Shown one piece after another: positions 7,157 through 14,220 of a stretch of DNA of 15,821 nt. Made by a program: the position numbers and the translations under genes. Source of the DNA: an uncultured Clostridium sp. (GTDB lineage: Bacteria > Bacillota > Clostridia > TANB77 > CAG-508); NCBI GenBank assembly GCA_900554635.1, contig USHY01000029.1:1-15821 (forward strand). The letters run 5' to 3'. Numbering within the stretch: position 1 is the first letter of the stretch; the number at the start of each line of letters is the position of its first letter. The notes below the pieces were generated by a model that did not search any database, was not told where the DNA came from, and saw nothing but the letters and a program-made list of their open reading frames with translations.

Positions 7157-8881
7157 TTTCGTATATGCTTTCATTGCTTCAGTTAAATCCATTAAATCTT
7201 TTTCTGCATTTTCTAAACTATCACCACGAACTCCCATATAGAATTTAATTTTTGGTTCTGTTCCTGATGGTCTTACGGCACACCAACAATCGTTTTCTAG
7301 TGTGTATCTTAAAACATTTGATTTTGGTAAATCTAATTTTGTTTCTGTACCTGTTAGTAAATCTTTTTCTATTCCTGCATTGCAATCCATTATTTTAAGA
7401 ACTTTATATTTTCCTATATTTTCTGGTGGATTGTTTCTCATTGTTCTCATCATTTCTTGTATTTTCTCAGCACCTGCTGCTCCTTCTAATACAACTGGTA
7501 TTTGTCCTTCTCTATAGTATCCATATTTTTCATACATTTTTTGAATTGCATCCCATAATGTCATTCCTCTATTTTTATAATATGCTGCTATTTCACAAAG
7601 AAGCATTACAGCTATAATACCATCTTTATCTCTTGCATGTGTTCCAATTAAACAACCATAGCTTTCTTCAAATCCCATTATACAATTATGGCTATTATTT
7701 TGTTCGAATTGTCTTATTCTTGCTGCAATATTTTTAAATCCTGTTAAAGCTAGGAATAGCTCTACTCCGTAGTATTCACAGATTCTATCTGTCATATTTG
7801 ATGATACTATTGTTTTAATTAATGCTGGATTTTTAGGTAATATTCCTTTTTCTTTCTTTTGTGAGATTAGATATTCTGCAATTGTTAATCCTATCATATT
7901 TCCATTGAATAATATGTATTTTCCTGTTTTACTGTCTTTTATATGAAGTCCTATTCTATCTGCATCTGGGTCGTTTGCTAATACTATGTCAGCATCAACT
8001 TCTTTTGCCAAATTCAAAGCATATTCAAATGCTTTTGGATCTTCTGGGTTTGGATAACTTACAGTTGGGAAGTTTCCATCTGGCATTTCTTGTTCTTTTA
8101 CTATGTGAACATTTTTATATCCTAATTCGTTAAATAGTTTTTTAACTAGTCTTCCACCAGTTCCATGTAGTGGAGTATAAACAATTTTTAGGCTTTCAGC
8201 AGCTTTTTTGATGTCTTCCGGATTTAATGTATTTTTCTTTAACTCAGTTAGATATAATTCATCAAAATCTGGGCTGATGACATTGTATAAACCTTTTGCT
8301 ATTGCTTCTTCTTTTGATATTGTTTTTATTTTTGAAAAATCTGTAATTCCATTTACTTTTGCAATTATTTCTGCATCTATTGGCTCTGTTATTTGAGCTC
8401 CATCTTCCCAATATACTTTATATCCGTTATATTTTGGTGGATTATGGCTTGCTGTTACCACTATTCCTGATATACAACCTAATTTCCTTACGGCAAATGA
8501 TAATTCAGGAGTTGGTCTTAATGATTCAAATATATAAGTTTTTACACCATTTGCATTAAGTATTAATGCGGCTAGTTCGCTAAATTCCGTAGATTTGTGG
8601 CGAGAATCATAAGCTATGGCAACACCTTTATCTTGGCCACCCTTAGATACAATATATTCAGCTAAACCTTGTGATGCCTTTCCCACTGTGTATTTATTCA
8701 TTCTATTTGTTCCTGCTCCAACAATTCCTCTTAATCCAGCTGTTCCAAATTCTAAGTCTTTATAGAAACTATCTTTTTTTTCTATTTCATTATCCTTCAT
8801 TTTTAATAATTCTTTTTTTGTTTCTTCATCAAACACTGGATTATTTACCCATTCTTCATATTTTTCTTGATATTTTTCCAT
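7154..8881 (-). CDS. pgcA: Alpha-D-phosphohexomutase (phosphoglucomutase type)
   Basis: This 575-aa enzyme interconverts hexose 6-phosphate and hexose 1-phosphate through a phosphoserine. Visible are FGTAGLRG (45-52), the catalytic TASHNPP (143-149, S145), the metal loop DPDADR (304-309), the sugar-specificity loop GFEESYG (403-409) and the phosphate-binding RPSGTEPK (537-544). Length and motif spacing fit the PgcA/YhxB group of Firmicutes rather than GlmM (about 450 aa). It starts one base after the stop codon of the pyrophosphorylase gene, whose last codons provide the AGGGGGA binding site, so the two are translationally coupled. Together they convert glucose 6-phosphate (or a related sugar) to a UDP-sugar. 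Glucose versus mannose or GlcNAc specificity is not settled by sequence. Confidence 0.92.
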   Translation of the reverse strand: MEKYQEKYEEWVNNPVFDEETKKELLKMKDNEIEKKDSFYKDLEFGTAGLRGIVGAGTNRMNKYTVGKASQGLAEYIVSKGGQDKGVAIAYDSRHKSTEFSELAALILNANGVKTYIFESLRPTPELSFAVRKLGCISGIVVTASHNPPKYNGYKVYWEDGAQITEPIDAEIIAKVNGITDFSKIKTISKEEAIAKGLYNVISPDFDELYLTELKKNTLNPEDIKKAAESLKIVYTPLHGTGGRLVKKLFNELGYKNVHIVKEQEMPDGNFPTVSYPNPEDPKAFEYALNLAKEVDADIVLANDPDADRIGLHIKDSKTGKYILFNGNMIGLTIAEYLISQKKEKGILPKNPALIKTIVSSNMTDRICEYYGVELFLALTGFKNIAARIRQFEQNNSHNCIMGFEESYGCLIGTHARDKDGIIAVMLLCEIAAYYKNRGMTLWDAIQKMYEKYGYYREGQIPVVLEGAAGAEKIQEMMRTMRNNPPENIGKYKVLKIMDCNAGIEKDLLTGTETKLDLPKSNVLRYTLENDCWCAVRPSGTEPKIKFYMGVRGDSLENAEKDLMDLTEAMKAYTK

Positions 8882-8882
8882 T

Positions 8883-10127
8883 TTATCCCCCTATTTTTTT
8901 ATTATATTCATTAAATAATTTTATTGCTGTTTCTGGACTATCTTCACCATTTTTATTTTTTACAGGTGCAAATTCATCTTCTCTTTTTCCTCTTAAAATT
9001 TCCATATTTTCTAGTTTTTCAAAGCTATCAAATATAAATGTTTCAAATTTATAGCAGTTTGGTTCTTTTCCTTCTATAATCTCACCATTTTCATCCATAT
9101 ATGTTGCTTTTTTAAATGCAGTATGATATGGTAACTCATCTGCTCCAATTTTTTCTATTGCTTTCATGTTGAATAAATTACAATTAATATGTGATTCGCC
9201 AAAAACTAGCTCTCCATCTTTATTTCTTTCTTCTGACATTTCTTTGCTAATTTCAGTATATTCCACAACACTTGGTCTTCCACTTCTTTTGCAGAATACT
9301 CCAACTTTTTCCTCTGGACTTGATTTTACAATTGATTTTCCAACTGCCAAAACATTTTTTGTTACTCCATATCCAATTGCCACTTCATCTACCATTTGAA
9401 CTAATGGATTATCAACTGGACCTATAAATACCCATTCGACATTTCTTTTTTTCATGTCATCAACAATGTTATTCTTAAACATTGCTTCAAAAATGCCTCC
9501 ATGGCCATTTGCAGCTTGTTTAATAAGCCCTTTTTCAGTTCTTATAATTTTGCCTTGTTTATCTATCATTGGTATTTGGCTTTGAATAAAGAATTTTATA
9601 TCATTTTTTGGATAACCAAAATAGTTATTTTTTTCAAAAAACTCTATTGTTGCTGAGTTGTTTTCTTTACTTGTCATTATATACCATGGAATAATTATAT
9701 TATATTTTTCTTTTATTACTTTCAATTTATCACAGAATATCTCGAATAAGGATTTTGCTGGATTTAGGTTTAACACAAATGTTCCTTTAGGTCCATCATG
9801 ACCTAACCTTGTTCCTTGTCCACCAGCCATTGTAACTACGGCAAATCCGTTTTTTCTAATAATACTCTCTCCAACACCTCTTAATGCTTCCAGCTCTTCT
9901 TGTGTTAATTTTGATTTATCACAAAAATCAATAGGCGTAATTTCATCATGATTTTCTTGTGGTTTTTCAATATTTTTAAATAAATTACTTAATAAATCAA
10001 AGTTTGTTTCTAAAATTTGGTCTAATAATTCTTCTTTTTCTTTCTCGTTTAAATTCTCATAAGCTCCGAGTAAATGTTCCTGATGAACTTTTTTTAAAAT
10101 TTCCTTTGCTTGTTCTAATTTATCCAA
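8883..10127 (-). CDS. UDPGP-family UDP-sugar pyrophosphorylase
   Basis: This 414-aa protein belongs to the UDPGP family (eukaryotic-type UDP-GlcNAc/UDP-glucose pyrophosphorylases), not the GalU/GlmU type. The nucleotide-binding motif AGGQGTRLG (101-109) is followed by DGPKG (111-115, K114), then NGHGGIF, GPVDNPLVQ and a late SHINCNLF segment. It uses UTP and a sugar 1-phosphate to make a UDP-sugar. The start is TTG at 10127: AGGAGGG lies six bases upstream, while the longer open frame to 10166 would begin inside the promoter. The gene is followed after one base by the phosphohexomutase that makes its substrate. Whether the sugar is glucose, galactose or GlcNAc cannot be read from the sequence. 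Confidence 0.88.
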   Translation of the reverse strand: MDKLEQAKEILKKVHQEHLLGAYENLNEKEKEELLDQILETNFDLLSNLFKNIEKPQENHDEITPIDFCDKSKLTQEELEALRGVGESIIRKNGFAVVTMAGGQGTRLGHDGPKGTFVLNLNPAKSLFEIFCDKLKVIKEKYNIIIPWYIMTSKENNSATIEFFEKNNYFGYPKNDIKFFIQSQIPMIDKQGKIIRTEKGLIKQAANGHGGIFEAMFKNNIVDDMKKRNVEWVFIGPVDNPLVQMVDEVAIGYGVTKNVLAVGKSIVKSSPEEKVGVFCKRSGRPSVVEYTEISKEMSEERNKDGELVFGESHINCNLFNMKAIEKIGADELPYHTAFKKATYMDENGEIIEGKEPNCYKFETFIFDSFEKLENMEILRGKREDEFAPVKNKNGEDSPETAIKLFNEYNKKIGG

Positions 10128-10130
10128 AAA

Positions 10131-10177
10131 AATCCCTCCTTTTTGATATATGATAATATATATCAAAATGAGGGATT
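10131..10177 (-). promoter_or_regulatory. Long palindrome over promoter and ribosome binding site
   Basis: Arms of 8 bp (AATCCCTC at 10131-10138, GAGGGATT at 10170-10177) and 11 bp (TTTTGATATAT at 10141-10151, ATATATCAAAA at 10158-10168) form an almost continuous 47-base dyad with a 6-base loop and a 2-by-1 bulge. It covers the promoter spacer, the -10 box, the predicted start and the AGGAGGG site of the pyrophosphorylase gene. In RNA coming from the upstream gene it would fold into a hairpin followed by a U tract, that is, a terminator; as DNA it could be an operator. Confidence 0.7.
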
Positions 10178-10183
10178 AGTCAA
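10155..10183 (-). promoter_or_regulatory. Sigma-A promoter of the UDP-sugar unit
   Basis: On the minus strand TTGACT (10183-10178), 17 bases and TATATT (10160-10155). The predicted start near 10148 lies inside the second palindrome arm, so RNA from this promoter would lack the first arm and could not hide its ribosome binding site. Confidence 0.65.
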
Positions 10184-10219
10184 GAGGAATATATACTAAA
10201 TATACATATTAGTGTTTTT

Positions 10220-10766
10220 TTAGGCTTTCATTGCTTCTTCACTTTTTTTATATCCCTCAAAGACATCTTCGATGTTATGTTCTCCTGCAGTATTAAAAAT
10301 AGATTGGTGGTTATCTAATATTTCTTTGATGTTATCGTTGAAACTCCCGCACCTCATAAAAATCCATTATTTTAATATTTTCAGTTGCGATTTTTTTATT
10401 ATTTTTTTCTAAATATTTTTCTATTAATTCATTTATTATATTTATATAATTTTCTGTTCCATTTATTATTATTATTGTTTTATTTTGTTTTTTAATTTGA
10501 TTTTTTAAAGTTTTTTCTACTAATGAATATTTATTTACATTCGTGTCCTTCCAATTTATTTCTAATAATTTCTTTTTACAATCTTCTTGAGCTGTAATTT
10601 TTGATAGAACTAATTCTATGTTTGTAGTAAAATTATTTTCAAAAAATGTTATTATTTCTGTTTTTTCTTCCACTTGTTTATTTACAAATGGCAAAATCAT
10701 TGTTGCAAAATGTATATTGCTTACATAAAAACTACACACTTTTTGTGCACTACATGTTTTTCTCAT
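10220..10766 (-). CDS. Unknown protein requiring a +1 frameshift at CGG
   Basis: The gene starts at ATG 10766, eight bases after an AGGGAGG site and behind a near-perfect promoter. The zero frame gives 144 aa ending at 10332. If the C of CGG codon 140 (10349) is skipped, reading continues ...FYEV-GSFNDNIKEIL... for 42 further codons to TAA at 10220, giving 181 aa. That downstream frame looks protein-coding (amphipathic segment, INxAGE-like SIFNTAGEHNIEDVF) and has no ribosome binding site of its own. The N-terminus has a CSFYVS segment and a short hydrophobic stretch (HFATMILPFV) but no clear signal peptide. I do not recognise the family. It is divergent from spoIIR, with a Spo0A-like box between them, which hints at a sporulation link, but that is inference. 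Confidence 0.65.
10347..10349 (-). other. Putative +1 frameshift site (CGG) in the unknown gene
   Basis: Zero frame reads GAG GTG CGG GAG TTT and stops four codons later. Skipping the C gives GTG-GGG-AGT-TTC (V-G-S-F) and a 42-codon open tail. Confidence 0.6.
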
Positions 10767-10793
10767 AAAATGTTCCTCCCTATGTTTTTCTAC

Positions 10794-10828
10794 TGGTAAA
10801 TTTTACCATTTATTTATACTAATGTCAA
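10794..10828 (-). promoter_or_regulatory. Promoter of the unknown gene with palindrome over the -10
   Basis: On the minus strand TTGACA (10828-10823), 17 bases and TAAAAT (10805-10800), with TGG before the -10 (extended type). A perfect 15-base palindrome, TGGTAAA-T-TTTACCA (10794-10808), covers the whole -10 element and looks like a repressor site. Predicted start is near 10793, leaving a short leader before the AGGGAGG site. Confidence 0.75.
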
Positions 10829-10847
10829 TAAAAATCGTATGCCGAAA

Positions 10848-10854
10848 TTCGACA
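10848..10854 (-). promoter_or_regulatory. Spo0A-box-like site between the unknown gene and spoIIR
   Basis: TGTCGAA on the minus strand equals the known Spo0A box (TGnCGAA). It lies 19 bases upstream of the -35 box of the unknown gene and about 140 bases before spoIIR. A single 7-mer can occur by chance in a window this size, so the call rests on its location in a divergent regulatory region. Confidence 0.4.
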
Positions 10855-10994
10855 AACTCTACGGATTTTGGACATTAGAGGATTTTCGAATAGCTTTTTT
10901 TGCCTATTTATGTATATATTTTTTTATATGGTTAATAATTAATTTAAAGATATTTTTTTACAAATTTATATATTTTTTCATTTGGAGGTTTATA

Positions 10995-11657
10995 ATGAAT
11001 ATTGTTAAAAATATATTTAGTAATTTTAAATTTAAAAGATTTTTTATACTATTAATATTATTAATTTTATATACTTTTGTTTCAGCATTTTACTATTCTA
11101 ATGCGGTTTGTTCAGATATATCTGATAGCGTATTTAGGTTACATGTAATTGCAAATAGCGATTCTCCTGCTGATCAAAATTTAAAATACATTGTAAGAGA
11201 TAGTATAATTGATTATATGAATGAAATTTCTTCATCTGCAACTTCTAAAGAAGAAGTTTTGCAAATAGCTAAAAGTAATATTTCTGAAATTCAATCTATT
11301 GCCATTAACACTGTAAGAAAAGAAGGATATGATTATTCTGTAAATGTTGAAGTTGGAAATTTTGTTTTTCCAAAAAAAACTTATGGAGATATAACCTTTC
11401 CCCCTGGTTTTTATGATGCTTTAAAAGTTGAAATTGGTGAAGCTAAAGGTCAAAATTGGTGGTGTGTAATGTTTCCTCCTCTTTGCTTTGTTGATGTAAC
11501 ATCCGGTATTGTTCCTGATGAATCGAAATTGAAAATGCAGGAAAATTTATCCCAAGAAGAATATAAGCTAATTTCACAAGAAAGTACAAATGTAAAAGTT
11601 AAATTTAAAATAGTTGAAGTATTGCAAAATTTCACTATAAGTGGTATATTTATGTAG
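10995..11657 (+). CDS. spoIIR: Stage II sporulation protein R
   Basis: This 220-aa protein has the usual SpoIIR length (about 224 aa). An N-terminal membrane/signal segment (about 16-33) is followed by the family motif RLHVIANSD (48-56) and the highly conserved FPPGFYDALK...NWWCVMFPPLCFVD block (135-167). In Bacillus SpoIIR is made in the forespore under sigma-F, exported, and triggers SpoIIGA to activate pro-sigma-E in the mother cell. The open frame extends 52 codons upstream, but ATG 10995 is chosen because GGAGG lies six bases before it and the extension crosses the intergenic control region. No convincing sigma-F promoter was found; a weak candidate (GTATA 10912, GG at 10930) has poor spacing. 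A terminator follows directly. Confidence 0.95.
   Translation: MNIVKNIFSNFKFKRFFILLILLILYTFVSAFYYSNAVCSDISDSVFRLHVIANSDSPADQNLKYIVRDSIIDYMNEISSSATSKEEVLQIAKSNISEIQSIAINTVRKEGYDYSVNVEVGNFVFPKKTYGDITFPPGFYDALKVEIGEAKGQNWWCVMFPPLCFVDVTSGIVPDESKLKMQENLSQEEYKLISQESTNVKVKFKIVEVLQNFTISGIFM
11622..11650 (+). promoter_or_regulatory. Possible murA promoter inside the end of spoIIR
   Basis: TTGCAA (11622-11627), 17 bases and TATATT (11645-11650), with TGG before the -10, lie in the last codons of spoIIR. The start would be near 11657, just before the hairpin at 11663, so the hairpin would lie in the murA leader. Coding overlap and A+T bias make chance possible. Confidence 0.4.
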
Positions 11658-11662
11658 ATTAT

Positions 11663-11685
11663 AGAGTGTTAATACACTCTTTTTT
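11663..11685 (+). terminator. Terminator after spoIIR
   Basis: A perfect 7-bp stem, AGAGTGT (11663-11669) and ACACTCT (11674-11680), with loop TAAT, is followed by five further T. It starts six bases after the spoIIR stop codon and separates sporulation-specific spoIIR from murA. Confidence 0.75.
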
Positions 11686-11720
11686 CTATATTGCGAAAAA
11701 ATAGAAGGGATTGAATACAT

Positions 11721-12983
11721 ATGGAAAAATTAGTTATAAATGGTGGTACTTCTCTAAAAGGTGAAGTATCAGTACTTGGAGCAAAAAATTCTGCAATTGC
11801 TATTCTACCTGCAACATTGCTTTGTAATGGTATTTGTACATTGCATAATGTTCCAAATATAATAGATGTTAGATTATCTTGTACAATTCTTGAAGAACTA
11901 GGTTCAAAACTAGAATGGATTGGTCCAAATAGTCTAAAAATTGATAATAGAGATATTACAAGAACACATGCCCCACTTGACTTAACAAGCAAGTTTAGAG
12001 CCTCTTATTATCTTATTGGTTCTATGCTTGGAAGACTTAGGGAAATTGAAGTTGGCCTTCCTGGTGGTTGTAACCTAGGAGCTCGACCTATTGACCAACA
12101 TATTAAGGGATTTGAAGCTCTTGGTGCTACATCAAATTTAGCACAAGGAAAAATTCATGTAAAAGCAAATAAACTAATAGGAACAAATATCTATATGGAT
12201 GTTGTATCTGTTGGTGCCACAATTAATGTTTTGCTTGCCAGTGTTTTAGCTGATGGTACAACAACAATTGATAATGCTGCAAAAGAACCACATGTGGTTG
12301 ATGTAGCAAATTTTCTAAACACTCTTGGAGCTGATATTCGTGGAGCCGGTACTGACTTAATAAAAGTTAATGGTGTAAAAACCTTAAAAAATAATGTTAC
12401 ATATTCAATTGTACCAGATCAAATAGAAGCAGGTACTTTTATGCTTGCAGCTATTGCTACAAAGGGTGATATAATTATTAAAAATTGCATTCCTGAACAT
12501 TTAGATTCATTAACTTCAAAAATTTTAGAAATTGGAGGAAATGTTGAATCATATGGAGATACAATACATGTTTGGTCAACCAAAAGGCCTAATAAAACTG
12601 TAATAAAAACATTACCTTACCCTGGTTTTCCAACTGATTTACAACCTCAAATGGGTGTTGTTTTATCACTTGCAAATGGAACTAGCATAATCAATGAATC
12701 CATCTGGGACTCTCGCTTTCAATATACTGCTGAATTAAATAAAATGGGGGCCAAAATCACTGCTCAAGGAAAATCTGCAATATTTGAAGGAGTTCCTTTT
12801 TTAAATGGAGCCCCAGTTTATGCAACTGATTTAAGAGCAGGTGCTGCACTAGTTATTGCTGGAATTGCAGCTAATGGAACAACTGAAATTTTCAATTTAA
12901 AACACATCGATAGAGGCTATGAGTGTATTGAAAAAAAATTTTCTAAACTTGGTGCAGATATAAAACGAATTGTTTATAACTAG
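11721..12983 (+). CDS. murA: UDP-GlcNAc 1-carboxyvinyltransferase
   Basis: This 420-aa enzyme transfers enolpyruvate from PEP to UDP-GlcNAc, the first committed step of peptidoglycan synthesis. Visible are K22 in LGAKNSA, the active-site loop PGGCNLGARPIDQHI with C117 (the fosfomycin target), D307 in FPTDLQPQ, and RAGAALVIAG with R373. Length and motifs are complete. Because C117 is present, fosfomycin sensitivity is expected. The ribosome binding site AGAAGGG is about eleven bases from ATG 11721, slightly long. walJ follows after 12 bases. Which of the two Firmicute MurA paralogue groups this is cannot be decided by eye. Confidence 0.97.
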   Translation: MEKLVINGGTSLKGEVSVLGAKNSAIAILPATLLCNGICTLHNVPNIIDVRLSCTILEELGSKLEWIGPNSLKIDNRDITRTHAPLDLTSKFRASYYLIGSMLGRLREIEVGLPGGCNLGARPIDQHIKGFEALGATSNLAQGKIHVKANKLIGTNIYMDVVSVGATINVLLASVLADGTTTIDNAAKEPHVVDVANFLNTLGADIRGAGTDLIKVNGVKTLKNNVTYSIVPDQIEAGTFMLAAIATKGDIIIKNCIPEHLDSLTSKILEIGGNVESYGDTIHVWSTKRPNKTVIKTLPYPGFPTDLQPQMGVVLSLANGTSIINESIWDSRFQYTAELNKMGAKITAQGKSAIFEGVPFLNGAPVYATDLRAGAALVIAGIAANGTTEIFNLKHIDRGYECIEKKFSKLGADIKRIVYN

Positions 12984-12995
12984 AAAGGATTAATT

Positions 12996-13787
12996 ATGTT
13001 AAAATGTTGCAGTTTATATAGCGGAAGTACAGGAAATAGTTTCTTTGTTCAAACTGAAAAAACAAAGATTTTAATTGATTGTGGTGTCAGTTGTAAAAAA
13101 ATTGAAGATGCTCTAGCAACTCTGACGGTATCCCCTTCTGATATCAGTGGAATACTAATTACACATGAACACATTGACCACACAAAATGTCTTGCTTGCT
13201 TATCTACAAAATATAATATACCTATATTTATAAATAAAGAAACTTGGACAGCCTTGTTACCTACTAATAAAAAATTTGAAAATGCTAAAGTAAATTACTT
13301 TATTAATGATACCAATTTTATGCTACAAGATTTAAAAATACACCCATTTTCAACTCCTCATGATGCCGCAAATCCTTGCGGATTCTGTATATATAAGGAT
13401 GATCGAAAAATTAGTATTGCCACAGATTTAGGGCATATTTCAAACAAAATTATCAAAAATCTTGAAAATAGCTGTTTTGTTATGTTAGAAGCTAATTATG
13501 ATTCTAATGTACTACAATATTCATCATATCCTTATTTACTTAAAAAGCGTATTTCTGGGCCAAATGGTCACCTTGAAAATTGTATTACAGGTAAAACTAT
13601 TGCTCATTTAATAGATAATGGATTAAAAAATGCCTTACTTATACATTTAAGTAAAGAAAACAATTTCCCAGAACTTGCATATAAAACTGTTCAGGAAGAA
13701 TTACAAAAGCAAAATTATCCTGAAAATTGTATTTCATTAGATGTTGCCCCTAGGGATTTACCTAGTACCATATTTCAAATTAGTTAA
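12996..13787 (+). CDS. walJ: Metallo-beta-lactamase-fold hydrolase WalJ/YycJ
   Basis: This 263-aa MBL-fold protein has the dinuclear metal motif THEHIDHT (56-63: H57, H59, D61, H62), H122 in TPHDA, D144 in ATDLGH, plus GPNGHLEN (188-195) and HLSKENN (217-223), which are typical of the YycJ/WalJ group. In Bacillus walJ belongs to the walRK cell-wall operon; the protein is linked to coordination of DNA replication with cell division and is thought to act as a nuclease or exonuclease-like hydrolase. Here it is 12 bases after murA, keeping the cell-wall association without walRK. ATG 12996 follows AAAGGA. The exact substrate is unknown. Confidence 0.9.
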   Translation: MLKCCSLYSGSTGNSFFVQTEKTKILIDCGVSCKKIEDALATLTVSPSDISGILITHEHIDHTKCLACLSTKYNIPIFINKETWTALLPTNKKFENAKVNYFINDTNFMLQDLKIHPFSTPHDAANPCGFCIYKDDRKISIATDLGHISNKIIKNLENSCFVMLEANYDSNVLQYSSYPYLLKKRISGPNGHLENCITGKTIAHLIDNGLKNALLIHLSKENNFPELAYKTVQEELQKQNYPENCISLDVAPRDLPSTIFQIS

Positions 13788-13791
13788 TTAT

Positions 13792-13837
13792 AGAGTCACC
13801 TTAGAGAATAAAATTTAGTAATAGCTAAGGTGACTCT
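13792..13837. repeat. 13-bp perfect inverted repeat after walJ
   Basis: AGAGTCACCTTAG (13792-13804) and CTAAGGTGACTCT (13825-13837) are perfect complements with a 20-base A+T-rich loop, beginning four bases after the walJ stop. It is placed where a terminator is expected but is followed by CTTAAGAAAAAA, with no T tract on either strand, so it may stabilise or process the murA-walJ 3' end instead. Confidence 0.7.
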
Positions 13838-13926
13838 CTTAAGAAAAAAATAAAAATAGATTTGAAATTTAATTCCTAAGATTAAAAATAAGATATTAGG
13901 TAGATAAAATAGGGAGATTTATTTTT

Positions 13927-13984
13927 TTGTAAAAATTAGTTATTATAATTTAGGACAGCTACAAATATTAACTAATTTTTACAA
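13927..13984. repeat. 16-bp perfect inverted repeat with 26-base loop
   Basis: TTGTAAAAATTAGTTA (13927-13942) and TAACTAATTTTTACAA (13969-13984) are perfect complements; three more pairs can form inside after one mismatch. The loop holds the only G+C-containing segment nearby (AGGACAGCT). Neither strand has a T tract after it, so it is not a standard terminator. It lies within the possible leftward transcript from 14119. Confidence 0.7.
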
Positions 13985-14087
13985 GATTAAAAACTAATTT
14001 GTTAAAAATTAAAATTGGATTTTTTCAGATTTAATTTATTAAAATATAATTTTCTGATTAAAAAATACAGAAATAAAAATAATTAAT

Positions 14088-14104
14088 AAAATCACTTTGA
14101 TTTT
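14088..14104 (-). terminator. Weak hairpin, possible spmB/short-RNA terminator
   Basis: AAAATCA (14088-14094) and TGATTTT (14098-14104) pair around a 3-base loop; on the minus strand TTATTAATTATTTTTATTTC follows. It is A+T-only except for two pairs, so termination strength is doubtful. Confidence 0.3.
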
Positions 14105-14125
14105 GAAAAAATATTTTATGTTAAT

Positions 14126-14154
14126 ATAATACTACAGAATAAGCGGTTTGTCAA
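14126..14154 (-). promoter_or_regulatory. Orphan sigma-A promoter pointing into the gene-poor stretch
   Basis: On the minus strand TTGACA (14154-14149), 17 bases and TATTAT (14131-14126), with a start near 14119. Nothing coding lies downstream on that strand before the convergent walJ gene, so the product would be a non-coding or antisense RNA. Confidence 0.5.
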
Positions 14155-14163
14155 TAATTTTTT

Positions 14164-14220
14164 TCCGACAAAATTCGACATAATAATACATAAAAATACT
14201 CTTTACAGCATCATTCGACA
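14164..14220 (-). promoter_or_regulatory. Cluster of Spo0A-like boxes upstream of the orphan promoter
   Basis: On the minus strand TGTCGAA at 14220-14214 and 14180-14174, and TGTCGGA at 14170-14164; the last two have the same orientation, 10 bases apart, and end 9 bases before the -35 box at 14154. The first lies in the final codons of spmB. The arrangement resembles Spo0A-activated sigma-A promoters. Confidence 0.4.

Larger units (their letters stand above)
13788..14202. other. Gene-poor A+T-rich stretch between convergent walJ and spmB
   Basis: No open frame with a ribosome binding site was found on either strand in these 415 bases. The stretch holds a 13-bp inverted repeat after walJ, a 16-bp inverted repeat, a small hairpin, and a leftward promoter preceded by Spo0A-like boxes; these are listed separately. 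Confidence 0.7.

Noticed and set aside
9435..9441. Spo0A-box match TTCGACA
   Set aside because: It encodes part of NVEW inside the pyrophosphorylase gene; probably chance.
10128..10166. Longer N-terminus of the UDP-sugar pyrophosphorylase
   Set aside because: These codons lie in the promoter palindrome; AGGAGGG directs translation to TTG 10127.
10220..10357. A separate 45-aa small protein after the unknown gene
   Set aside because: There is no ribosome binding site at its ATG, and its frame joins the preceding gene exactly at the CGG site.
10912..10940. Sigma-F promoter for spoIIR
   Set aside because: GTATA and GGTTAATAAT are only 13 bases apart and the -10 deviates from the consensus.
10839..10994. 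52-codon N-terminal extension of spoIIR
   Set aside because: It crosses the divergent control region, has no ribosome binding site and makes the protein longer than the family; ATG 10995 with GGAGG is a better start.
13788..14125. CRISPR array or transposon ends in the gene-poor stretch
   Set aside because: The inverted repeats differ from each other, there is no regular repeat-spacer period, no target-site duplication and no transposase.
14132..14202. Zero-frame polar tail of SpmB after its second CGG
   Set aside because: The tail (from RNVGFCHNMSN) does not resemble SpmB, while the +1 frame gives a hydrophobic end of the right length at 14203.
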